Part shown: positions 43,893 through 51,353 of the stretch, piece by piece
Numbering within the stretch: the stretch's first letter is position 1
Layout of the letters: each line of letters opens with the position of its first letter
From: an uncultured Bacteroidales bacterium
GTDB lineage: Bacteria; Bacteroidota; Bacteroidia; Bacteroidales; P3
Length of the DNA stretch: 53,770 nucleotides
NCBI GenBank assembly: GCA_900316515.1
Contig: ONDE01000017.1
Span: 1-53,770 of the forward strand
Reading direction: 5' to 3'
Program-made: the position numbers and the translations under genes
Notes under the pieces: generated by a model
Databases searched by the model: none
What the model was told of the DNA's origin: nothing
What the model saw: only the letters and a program-made list of their open reading frames with translations

Positions 43893-44612
43893 TTATTTCA
43901 GTTCTCGGATGCTCAGTTTGATGCCAACGCCGTCAGCTTCCACCTTGCAGCGGCCGTCGCCCACGATGGTCTTCTCGCCTTCCTTGCTCGAGGGCAGGTC
44001 GCACGAGAGGAAAGGCTTTATGCCAGACATCTCGATGGTCAGGCCCGCCCTTTCGGGCACCACATGGAGTGCAAGCAGACACTGGAGGCCGTCAATATCG
44101 ATCTCGTCGGGCAAAGCGTCGTGATAGTCGGCATTGACGTTGATTTTCACGCCGTCCACCGTCAACTCGCGGCTCACCACATTCTCGATGACCACGCTGG
44201 CCTCCATGCCGTCGATGTCGATATCGTCGAGCACTGTGCTGCGCGGCACTTCGACAACAAGGTGCTTACGCAGGTTCTTCATATCGCCGTAGCGGTATTT
44301 GCCATGACCACAGTATTGTATCTCAAGCTCGCCCTCCTCGTCCACATAGTAGCGCATCCGCAGCGAGTCGTTCAGCGGGAGGAAGCCCTCCTGTATCTCC
44401 TCGTAGATGCGCACCACCGTGTCGTCGGTGTAGCGTATTTCCACGTTGCCGCAGACCCAGTCGACGCTGATGGCGCTGACAGGCTGACTCAGCGTGGCAT
44501 CGCCGGCGCTGTAGCGTTCGGGGTGGTCGTACTTGATATCAATCCTTGTATTCTCGCCGCACGCTGCAAACAGCACACTTGCCATCAGGGCTATAAATGC
44601 TATACGTTTCAT
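43893..44612 (-). CDS. DUF4097-like lipoprotein
   Basis: A 239-residue lipoprotein (VLFAACGEN). Repeating beta strands with alternating hydrophobic residues (VSAISVDWVCGNVEIRYTDD, LDDIDIDGMEASVVIENV) form the solenoid of DUF4097/DUF2807 adhesin-like domains. Such proteins accompany envelope-stress ABC operons. The leader has AGTTAAGA-type heptamers next to the ATG. Confidence 0.7.
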   Translation of the reverse strand: MKRIAFIALMASVLFAACGENTRIDIKYDHPERYSAGDATLSQPVSAISVDWVCGNVEIRYTDDTVVRIYEEIQEGFLPLNDSLRMRYYVDEEGELEIQYCGHGKYRYGDMKNLRKHLVVEVPRSTVLDDIDIDGMEASVVIENVVSRELTVDGVKINVNADYHDALPDEIDIDGLQCLLALHVVPERAGLTIEMSGIKPFLSCDLPSSKEGEKTIVGDGRCKVEADGVGIKLSIRELK

Positions 44613-44642
44613 AACTCTTAACTTTTAATTCTTAACTCTTAA

Positions 44643-45494
44643 CTAATAAGGCATCTTCTTCAGCCGGTGCCAGCTGAGCCATCCGAAGAGGACTATCAGC
44701 AGCACGTCGAAGGCAATGCTGATGCCGAAGAACCAGCCAACCATCTGCTCGGTGCTCATTTGTTCCGGCAGTTCATACATCCATTCCATGAAATCAGTGC
44801 TGCCGAAGAGGAACATGAACACGGGGATGAGCACTATGCTCAGCACGAAGTTGATGACATAGAGCCAGAGGATGGTCTGCAGCACTTTGTGCTTCTTGAA
44901 GAGGGTGGCGGTGAAGACAAACATCAGCACCGTGCCAATGTAGCCCAGCCAGCAGCTGATGTTGTACAAAGTGCCGAAGTACATAACCCGGAAGGCCTCG
45001 GCGCCATAGTCGCTGGCAGCCATCTCACTCAGTATGGTCCCAAGGTCGAGGATGAAGGGGAAGCCCACCTTGCTCTCCCAGAGCCAGTCCTCCCATGAGC
45101 CGAACGGCAGGGCGGTGAGGAAGCAGTCGAGCACCATGCTGCCCAGGTATACACCCAGCGGGCATACGATGAGTGAGAAGAACAGCGCACTGATGTATTT
45201 CTCCAACTTCGAAGCAGGAAGCATGGCGTAGTAGATACCCTCGTTGCGGATGTTCCATGTGCGGTACATACGCGAGGGGGCCATCATGGCGGCGAGATAG
45301 GCCACACCCTGGATCATCATCAGGCGGAAGGCGGGGTCGAGCGGGACGTCGACACCCAGCACGGTCATAAATAGCCACACCGCGAAGGGCAGCACGGCAA
45401 GGATAATCATTGTGGTGCCGAACATCGGCCACATATTGCGGAAGTCTTTGTTGACGACTTTGCAGAAACGATTCCAATCAAATTTATTGTTCAT
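44643..45494 (-). CDS. ABC transporter membrane protein (second)
   Basis: A 283-residue protein with six likely membrane helices. The start at 45494 aligns its opening (MNNKFDWNRFCKVV) residue by residue with that of the upstream permease (MSQSFDMRRFGKLV); the ATG at 45518 would instead overlap the previous gene. Both proteins carry YAMLPASKLEKY, so they are paralogues forming the membrane part of the exporter. Confidence 0.8.
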   Translation of the reverse strand: MNNKFDWNRFCKVVNKDFRNMWPMFGTTMIILAVLPFAVWLFMTVLGVDVPLDPAFRLMMIQGVAYLAAMMAPSRMYRTWNIRNEGIYYAMLPASKLEKYISALFFSLIVCPLGVYLGSMVLDCFLTALPFGSWEDWLWESKVGFPFILDLGTILSEMAASDYGAEAFRVMYFGTLYNISCWLGYIGTVLMFVFTATLFKKHKVLQTILWLYVINFVLSIVLIPVFMFLFGSTDFMEWMYELPEQMSTEQMVGWFFGISIAFDVLLIVLFGWLSWHRLKKMPY

Positions 45495-45507
45495 AGTTGT
45501 TTTGTTT

Positions 45508-46227
45508 TTAATATCCAATTTTATTCATCTTGTTCCAGCCAAGCACAGCCATCAAGGCCACAAAGGGGACTTGGATGCCGGCAATGAGCCAAAGGTTCAG
45601 GTTGATATCCGCGCCACCGATAAGTATCGGCAAGATAAAGCCACCCGTCAGCCAAATCCACAGCACAAAGCACAATGCGGCGCGCATGACTTTGTTGCGT
45701 ACAACGTTGGCGTAAATGAAGCCCAGTGTCGTTCCGATGAAAGCCAAAGCGCAGCAGCAGAGCGCCGGTAAGCTGATGATGCTTGCGTAGTTGGTCTGCC
45801 ACAGGTAATTGTGGTAAAAAGGCATGTGTACCGTCGTCAGCAGGGTGTCGACGAGCACATTGCCCACAGCCAATGCCAACGGCACCAGCACCAACGAAAG
45901 CGTGGCAATAGAAAGGTACTTCTCCAGTTTGCTTGCGGGCAGCATGGCGAAATATATGTCACCGCGTTTCTGCTTGCGGCCTACATATGCATAGAGCTGC
46001 ATCGGCACCATCGAGGCCTCGATGGCCGACATCAGTACCATGAGGGTCAGACGGTATCCAGCACCATACGTATCGGTACCCGTCATACCCTGGAAAAGCG
46101 TCATAAGCGGCACGAACGCCAACATGCTTAGCAGCATACTTCCCATGGCAGAGTTGCGCGGCGAGAGGCGACGCACATCGTGCCATACCAGCTTTCCAAA
46201 GCGCCTCATATCAAACGACTGACTCAT
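45508..46227 (-). CDS. ABC transporter membrane protein (first)
   Basis: A 239-residue protein with about six helices and the family motif IYFAMLPASKLEKYLS after helix two. It lies between the ATPase gene (26 nt) and its longer paralogue (13 nt). Substrate unknown. Confidence 0.8.
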   Translation of the reverse strand: MSQSFDMRRFGKLVWHDVRRLSPRNSAMGSMLLSMLAFVPLMTLFQGMTGTDTYGAGYRLTLMVLMSAIEASMVPMQLYAYVGRKQKRGDIYFAMLPASKLEKYLSIATLSLVLVPLALAVGNVLVDTLLTTVHMPFYHNYLWQTNYASIISLPALCCCALAFIGTTLGFIYANVVRNKVMRAALCFVLWIWLTGGFILPILIGGADINLNLWLIAGIQVPFVALMAVLGWNKMNKIGY

Positions 46228-46253
46228 TGTTTTAACTTAGCTATTTGAATAAT

Positions 46254-47117
46254 TTACTTGAACAGTTCCTTGATGGTGTTCTTGTTGCGCAGCACGGCGT
46301 TGAAGAGGGCCTCAATATTAAGCTGGCTTTCCTCGCCGGTGGTGTTGGGAACGACGTTCATGTAGCCACCGGGCAACATCTCGCTGTAGAGGGCGTCTTT
46401 GCGCTCTTCGCCTCCATACTCGAAGAAGAGCTTCTCCTGGATGCGCTGCACCGAGGCGTCGAGCAGCACGGCGTTGTGGCTGAGGATGACGATGGGGTCG
46501 ATGAGGTTCTCCACATCCTTCACCTGGTGGGTGGAGATGATGATAGTCTTGCCCTCGTCGGCTATCTTGCTGAGGATGGAGCGGAACTGTGCCTTGCTGG
46601 GGATGTCGAGGCCATTGGTGGGCTCGTCGAGCAGGATGTAGTCGGTGCCCAGCGACAGGCTGGCGGCTATAAGGCTCTTCTTCTGCTGGCCGAAGCTCAT
46701 CTCGCGGAACTTGCGGTCGGGCTCCACTTCAAGCTCCTGCATCAGTTGCAGGAACTTGCCCTGCGAGAAGTTGGGATAGAAGGGTGCCAGTTCGTTCACA
46801 TACTGCTGCGGCGTGGCACCGTCGGGCAAAGTCACCTCGTCGGGCATAAAGACGATGCTCTGCAACATCTCGGGCAGGCGGTCGTGGCTGGTCATGCCGT
46901 CGACGGTGCATGTACCCTCGCTGGGACGCTGCAGGCCGCAGATAAGCTTGAGCAGCGTGGTCTTGCCAACGCCGTTCTCGCCCAGCAGGCCGTAGATAGC
47001 GCCGCGACTTTTATTGATGTTGTCGGCATAGCCGCCCTCATCAACAAAACTCAGGTTGATGTTCGAGAAGACCGGGGTCTTCTTGTAACTGAAATCAAGG
47101 TTCTTTATTTCAATCAT
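46254..47117 (-). CDS. ABC transporter ATP-binding protein
   Basis: A 287-residue ATPase with Walker A GENGVGKT, Walker B YILLDEPTNGLD and the H-loop STHQ. The signature is MSFGQQKK in place of LSGGQ, as in several BcrA/YtrB-type exporters. A glycine- and Asn-rich turn (DEGGYADNINKSRGA) is inserted before Walker A. It is the first gene of the five-gene exporter/GntR operon that ends at 42620. Confidence 0.9.
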   Translation of the reverse strand: MIEIKNLDFSYKKTPVFSNINLSFVDEGGYADNINKSRGAIYGLLGENGVGKTTLLKLICGLQRPSEGTCTVDGMTSHDRLPEMLQSIVFMPDEVTLPDGATPQQYVNELAPFYPNFSQGKFLQLMQELEVEPDRKFREMSFGQQKKSLIAASLSLGTDYILLDEPTNGLDIPSKAQFRSILSKIADEGKTIIISTHQVKDVENLIDPIVILSHNAVLLDASVQRIQEKLFFEYGGEERKDALYSEMLPGGYMNVVPNTTGEESQLNIEALFNAVLRNKNTIKELFK

Positions 47118-47134
47118 ATCTACTTGTTTTTGGA

Positions 47135-47247
47135 AGTTAAAGAAGTTACAGTAGTTATCGCTCGCTTTGCTCGCTAGAAGTTAAAGACAATAGTTTCGTC
47201 TTGCACATTTGTCTTTATCTACTGTAACCACTATGACTACTTTAACT
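47135..47247. repeat. Interrupted inverted repeat between the YbjQ-like gene and the ABC operon
   Basis: AGTTAAAG-GTTACAGTAG (47135-47154) is mirrored by CTACTGTAAC (47219-47228) and CTTTAACT (47240-47247). The centre has GCGAGC direct repeats. It could act as the terminator of the YbjQ-like gene. Confidence 0.6.
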
Positions 47248-47257
47248 ACTGGTTTCA

Positions 47258-47569
47258 TTATTTATATCTTATTGCTGTACCGAACACGAGCACTTCGGCG
47301 GCTTGCGCCATGATGCTGTTGGTGGTATAGCGCACGCCGATGATGGCGTCGGCGCCCATCTGCACAGCCTGGTCTATCATACGCTGTGTGGCCTTCTCGC
47401 GGGCTTTCATCATCATTTCGGTGTAGCTGTGCAGCTCGCCGCCCACAATGCTCTTCAAGCCCTGGCCGAAGTCGCTGACGAAGTTCTTGGTCTGGATGGT
47501 GCTACCGCTGACGATGCCCATCTCTTCATACTTTTCCCCTTGCAGGGTTTCTACTGTTACAATTTTCAT
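47258..47569 (-). CDS. YbjQ/UPF0145 family protein
   Basis: A 103-residue protein of the YbjQ (heavy-metal-binding domain) family: FVSDFGQGLKSIVGGEL, ADAIIGVRYTTNS and a last strand ending FGTAIRYK. Such proteins form pentameric rings; function unknown. The start at 47569 is preferred over 47653 because the extra residues are encoded by the CAATCAAA leader repeat. Confidence 0.88.
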   Translation of the reverse strand: MKIVTVETLQGEKYEEMGIVSGSTIQTKNFVSDFGQGLKSIVGGELHSYTEMMMKAREKATQRMIDQAVQMGADAIIGVRYTTNSIMAQAAEVLVFGTAIRYK

Positions 47570-47573
47570 GATA

Positions 47574-47600
47574 TTGATTGTTTGATTGTTTGATTGCTTG
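47574..47600 (-). repeat. CAATCAAA leader repeat of the YbjQ-like gene
   Basis: Three copies of CAATCAAA or AAGCAATC lie 5-30 nt before the ATG, followed upstream by a GTCGGC/GCCGAC stem. Confidence 0.7.
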
Positions 47601-47680
47601 TGGTGTGCCGTCGGCTTGGCCGACATTGTTTGAGTACCTGATGCGTCAGCCACTCAGGCAATAACGCATTAAAGCATTAT

Positions 47681-50128
47681 TTACATCTGCGGAGTATTGT
47701 CGGTAGCACCCTGGCGGGCTTTGCTCTCGAGCTCCATCTTGCCGATGCGCCAAGTGAGGCCGAGGCTTGCGAAGGTCGTTTTGTAGCGCTCCGAGATGTC
47801 GGTCTGGTACTGCGGTGCCGAGGTCTCGCTGCCCCACTCGCTCCATCCGAAGACGTCGCGGATGTTGAGATATACACTCAGTTTGCGGTCGAAGAAGTCG
47901 CAGCTGGCGCCTAAGTCGATGCCGTACTGCGGCTTACTGAGGCTGAAGAGGCCCAGGCGCGGCGAACTGTAGTGGCCGTTGGCGAAGAGCTCAACCTTGT
48001 TCCACACCTTAGTCCAAAGGTTGACGCGGAAACTGTAGCTGAGCTTGTTTTCGACATACTCGGTGCCGTTGTAGTCGTAGCGGTAGCCGTAGTTGAACAG
48101 CGAGGCGTTGAACCTCACGTTGAGGAAGCCCGTGGGACGGTAGGTGATGTTGGCCTCGATGCCCTCGGTGTGCGAGGTGCCGATGTTCACAGGGTAGCTG
48201 TAGTTGACGCGGTAGTTGTAGATGCCGGGCACCACAGTGTCGGCGGTCATCGAGCCTATCTCGTTGGTGTTGGCACGATAGTAGGCGTTGAGTCCTATGT
48301 TGCCGAACTTCATAACATACTTGTTGAAGGCGGCCTCGACGTTGTGGTTATAGCTCATCAGCAGGTTGGGGTTGCCGGTGCTGAAACTGTAGTCGTCATA
48401 GTTGCAGAAGAGCATATAACTGCTGAGTTCGCCGCTGTGCGTGTAACGGCGCGTGTAGCTAAGGCTGTAGCTCTCGAAGGTCTTCGTCTGATAGCTCAAA
48501 TGAATGCTGGGAATCAGCCCCATGAAGGCGGTGTCGAGGCGCATCGCGTCGCCCAGCGCTGGGTGCTCCATCGTGCAGCTCTTGTTGTTGTCGTCGAATC
48601 GCAGGCCCAGCTTGGCGGTGAAGCCTCCCCAGCGCTTCTGCGCCGTCACATAGGCTTGGGGCTCAACTGTCGATTGCCGTGAGGTATACGAACGGTATAC
48701 CATATTGTTCCACGCTCCCGAAGGCAGCAAACTGTCGCGTATCTCGCTGTCATGACTGTAGCCTAAGGCCAACTCGGCGCCGGCCTCAAGGGTTATATCG
48801 TGCTTCAACGGCAGGGTGTAGTTCACCTCCAGGCTGCCGCTGCCGTACAGCGTCGAGCCCGTCATGTGGCGGCTGAAGTCGGGAAGGACATCCTCCTTGT
48901 AGTCGCGCCAGTTGTCGCTGTAGCCGCCGTTGGCCCAGTAGTTGCCGCTGAGAGAGACGCTCATCTTGCGGCCCGTGGTGTCGTAGCGGTGCTCGTACCA
49001 GGCACCGGCGTATGCGCCGTGGCTGAAGCCGTTGTTGCGCACCGTGTCGTAGTAGCCAAGGCTGAGGGGCGTGCCACCGGCATACTCAATATAATCGTAG
49101 TCGTGGTTGTACGAGTTGCGGTCCCAGTAGGGGTAGGCGCCCAGCCAGGCGGCGAGGTTGCGCGTGCTGTCGATGTTCCAGTTCACGTTGAAGCCCGAAT
49201 AGGCACCCCAATAGGGCATCTTGCTCTCGGTCTTGTAGCGCTGCGTGCGACTAGTGTCACCATTGTCGTCGAGCAGCGTGGTGGTGCCGTCAGCGGCGCC
49301 GTCGTGGCGCGAGTAGTTGCCGTTGATGTAGAGGTTGAAGTCCACCTTCTCGTTGGCCCACACGTAGCTGAGCCACGGCGAGACGGCCGGCATCGTGGTG
49401 GCGCGCACGCCAAGGCAGAGCAGCTCGTTGCGCATTATCTTTTGATTGGTTACTATATTAATGACGCCGCCGTTGGTCGAATAGCGGGCCGAGGGGTTGG
49501 TGATGACCTCGATGCGCTCTATGGCGTTGGCCGGCAGGGTCTTGATGTACTGCTTCAGGGCCTCCTCGTTCATATGCGAGGGCTGGTCGTTGATCCATAT
49601 CTCCACCGAGCTCACGCCGCGCAGCGTGATGTTGCCCTCGGCGTCGACCTCAACGCCAGGGGCGTTCTGCAGGGCGTCGCTGGCCGTGCCCGTCTGGATG
49701 CTGGGGTCCTCCTTGGTGTTGTACATGTTCTTCTCGCCGTCCATGGCATAGAGGGGTTTCTCGGCCACAATTTCCACAGCCTCCAGCACGGTGCCTGCTT
49801 TCAGCTTAATCTCCAGGTTGCCCAGATTGTCTAGATTATCTAGATATTCCAGAAAAGAAGTATAACCCACGCACGAGGCCTGCAGCAAGTAGCGACCGGT
49901 GTCGGCGCTGATGGCGAAGCGGCCCTCAAGGTCGGTGGTAGCGCCGCGCATGAACACCGTGTCGGCTGCACGCATCAGGCCGACATTCACAAAGGGCATA
50001 GTCTCGCCCGTTTTGGCATCCGTCACCCTACCCTTCAGGGTTACTTTCTGGGCCATTACCGACCCTCCAATAGTGAAAATTGCGAGTGTCGCAACAACAA
50101 TTAATTTCTTTAAAGTGCTAGTTGTCAT
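47681..50128 (-). CDS. TonB-linked outer membrane beta-barrel protein
   Basis: An 815-residue outer membrane receptor-like protein. A signal peptide (ending GSVMAQ) is followed by a CarboxypepD_reg-like domain (LKGRVTDAKTGETMPFVNV), a TonB plug (ALQNAPGVEVDAEGNITLRG, ending with RIEVITNPSARY) and a barrel of the OMP_b-brl_3 type. There is no SusD partner, so it is not a standard polysaccharide utilisation pair. A DNLDNLGNL stretch near residue 105 is encoded by a small repeat. The ATG at 50128 fits the promoter and signal peptide better than a GTG at 50152. Confidence 0.9.
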   Translation of the reverse strand: MTTSTLKKLIVVATLAIFTIGGSVMAQKVTLKGRVTDAKTGETMPFVNVGLMRAADTVFMRGATTDLEGRFAISADTGRYLLQASCVGYTSFLEYLDNLDNLGNLEIKLKAGTVLEAVEIVAEKPLYAMDGEKNMYNTKEDPSIQTGTASDALQNAPGVEVDAEGNITLRGVSSVEIWINDQPSHMNEEALKQYIKTLPANAIERIEVITNPSARYSTNGGVINIVTNQKIMRNELLCLGVRATTMPAVSPWLSYVWANEKVDFNLYINGNYSRHDGAADGTTTLLDDNGDTSRTQRYKTESKMPYWGAYSGFNVNWNIDSTRNLAAWLGAYPYWDRNSYNHDYDYIEYAGGTPLSLGYYDTVRNNGFSHGAYAGAWYEHRYDTTGRKMSVSLSGNYWANGGYSDNWRDYKEDVLPDFSRHMTGSTLYGSGSLEVNYTLPLKHDITLEAGAELALGYSHDSEIRDSLLPSGAWNNMVYRSYTSRQSTVEPQAYVTAQKRWGGFTAKLGLRFDDNNKSCTMEHPALGDAMRLDTAFMGLIPSIHLSYQTKTFESYSLSYTRRYTHSGELSSYMLFCNYDDYSFSTGNPNLLMSYNHNVEAAFNKYVMKFGNIGLNAYYRANTNEIGSMTADTVVPGIYNYRVNYSYPVNIGTSHTEGIEANITYRPTGFLNVRFNASLFNYGYRYDYNGTEYVENKLSYSFRVNLWTKVWNKVELFANGHYSSPRLGLFSLSKPQYGIDLGASCDFFDRKLSVYLNIRDVFGWSEWGSETSAPQYQTDISERYKTTFASLGLTWRIGKMELESKARQGATDNTPQM
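49826..49858. repeat. TCTAGAT-type 9-bp repeat in the outer membrane protein gene
   Basis: AGATTGTCTAGATTATCTAG is followed by ATATTCCAGAA. A related sequence (TCTAGAATATCCAGAAG) lies inside the ABC ATPase gene at 31868-31892. Confidence 0.6.
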
Positions 50129-50175
50129 ATTATTACTTTGATTTTGTACCACTGTACTAGTTTACTAATACACTG

Positions 50176-50206
50176 CAAAGGTAAGACACTTTTCCGGGGT
50201 GCCAAA
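50176..50206 (-). promoter_or_regulatory. Promoter of the outer membrane barrel gene
   Basis: Minus-strand TTTG (50203-50206), a 19-nt spacer and TACCTTTG (50176-50183). Confidence 0.75.
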
Positions 50207-50229
50207 AATTTTAACATACTTTAACTTTT

Positions 50230-50264
50230 GGAACAACAGAAAGCCCCCGCGGGAGCGGAGGCTT
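50230..50264 (-). terminator. Strong minus-strand terminator
   Basis: On the minus strand AAGCCTCCGC, loop TCCC and GCGGGGGCTT form a 10-bp stem with one wobble, followed by TCTGTTGTT. It ends a transcript that does not include the barrel gene downstream. Confidence 0.8.
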
Positions 50265-50420
50265 ACTACATCATACATCTTACATCGCCTATGCGATGGT
50301 CCCATGCCCGATGTAGGCGGTGTTCGAGGCTTCGCCTTGTGGGATGGTGGCCAGCAGCTGCTGGGAGACGGCCATTAATTTCTGTTGCCATAGAGATGTG
50401 TGTGTGATTATTGTGCGTTA
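50265..50420 (-). ncRNA. Candidate structured RNA or decayed gene remnant
   Basis: This GC-rich islet in AT-rich surroundings contains a perfect 14-nt palindrome CCAGCAGCTGCTGG (50351-50364), a CATCGC/GCGATG stem (50283-50298) and a competing ACATCGCCTA/TAGGCGGTGT pairing (50282-50291 with 50315-50324). With the terminator at 50230-50264 and a TATCTTTG element at 50687, a minus-strand transcript of about 450 nt is implied. The 106-residue ORF across it looks unlike a protein; a shorter frame (QQLLATIPQGEASNTAYIG) is more protein-like but lacks a clear start. Confidence 0.4.
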
Positions 50421-50552
50421 TGCGTGTTTGGGTCGTGTAAAGGCCGACGAGGGGTGGTGTTGGTGTGGTGTTGGTGCGGAGGTGACACGGAGTTAACACG
50501 GAGTTAATCGTGGGTGAGTATAGGGTTGATATAGAGATGATGTTGGTTTTGT
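50421..50552. repeat. 11-bp-period array
   Basis: From 50454: GTGGTGTTGGT twice, GCGGAGGTGAC, ACGGAGTTAAC, ACGGAGTTAAT, CGTGGGTGAGT, ATAGGGTTGAT, ATAGAGATGAT and a last partial unit. Weaker units (TGCGTGTTTGG, GTCGTGTAAAG) extend the phase back to 50421. Confidence 0.85.
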
Positions 50553-50686
50553 ATTGTCCATTTGCCTGCTTTGTGTTAAAAATCAATGTTTTATGGAATA
50601 TAAATCGCCGTACAACTCTATAGTATAGCTGTATAGTGCAGTGTGACAGCGAGTTTAGCGGATTAATGCTGACAGTTTGGTAGGTG

Positions 50687-50694
50687 CAAAGATA
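50687..50694 (-). promoter_or_regulatory. -7 element upstream of the structured transcript
   Basis: Minus-strand TATCTTTG. A TTA replaces TTTG at the -33 position, so the promoter is only partly supported. Confidence 0.4.
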
Positions 50695-50767
50695 CAGTTT
50701 TTTTTTGAATTATATGTTAAAAAAGAGATAAAAGTGAGTTGAAAATCTTTGCCAGTGGAAACGAGAG

Positions 50768-50802
50768 GGGTAAAACCGCATGGTTTGAGTGCGGTTTTAC
50801 CC
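50768..50802. terminator. Hairpin downstream of the candidate immunity gene
   Basis: GGGTAAAACCGCA and TGCGGTTTTACCC form a perfect 13-bp stem with a 9-nt loop, 8 nt after the restored stop codon of the gene upstream. Confidence 0.7.
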
Positions 50803-50809
50803 TTCGGTT

Positions 50810-51347
50810 TTATGTGCTGATGTAGTCAATTGCTTGTTGTTTTCTGGCTAGTACGAGAACATGCTCCTTGTCTCTTTTGCCACCTTGGCAACATACATCT
50901 TTTAAAAGCGCATGAGTTGGATATCGTATATGACGGAACAGAATCAATCGGCATTCTCCTTTTTGAATCACACGTCAAGTAGTTCTCAAAGTTCGAATCG
51001 ATCTTCTCCGAAACGCCGTAAATAAAACATGAATGCTCCTGATATCTGCAATATCCAATTAACGGGGGTGCATCAATAAAAAAAGACGGCACGTGACCTT
51101 GGTCTGTTAGGTAAATTATTGCAGAATCCGATTGGGGAGAAGTAGACTCCATGATATGAATATCCCACGGAACATCTTCTTGTATTTCTGATTTCAACAA
51201 ACTATCTAATACAGTTCCCAAAATCACGTAATATACTGCGATGTCCGGATTATATATTTTTTTTTCATTTGGTACTGGCATTGAACCTTGAGTGGCACAA
51301 GCTGATATAATCCAAATCCCGAAAATAATACAAATTGTTTTTCTCAT
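50810..51347 (-). pseudogene. Candidate immunity lipoprotein, frameshifted near the 3-prime end
   Basis: The open frame (50826-51347, 173 residues) begins with a lipoprotein signal (FGIWIISACATQ). Its last 40 residues (SCAFKRCMLPRWQKRQGACS) look like out-of-frame sequence. One frame over, from about 50970, the chain continues as IQKGECRLILFRHIRYPTHA and ALLKDVCCQGGKRDKEHVLV and stops at 50810-50812. The shift probably lies at the T5 run at 50960-50964. It starts 6 nt after the RHS-core gene and is probably coupled to it, the place where polymorphic toxin systems keep the immunity gene. AT-rich. No family recognised. Confidence 0.6.
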
Positions 51348-51353
51348 AATAAG

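Noticed and set aside
50266..50586. 106-residue ORF on the minus strand
   Set aside because: Composition unlike a protein (Thr/His/Arg-rich), built over the 11-bp array and the stem-loops; treated as part of a possible RNA.
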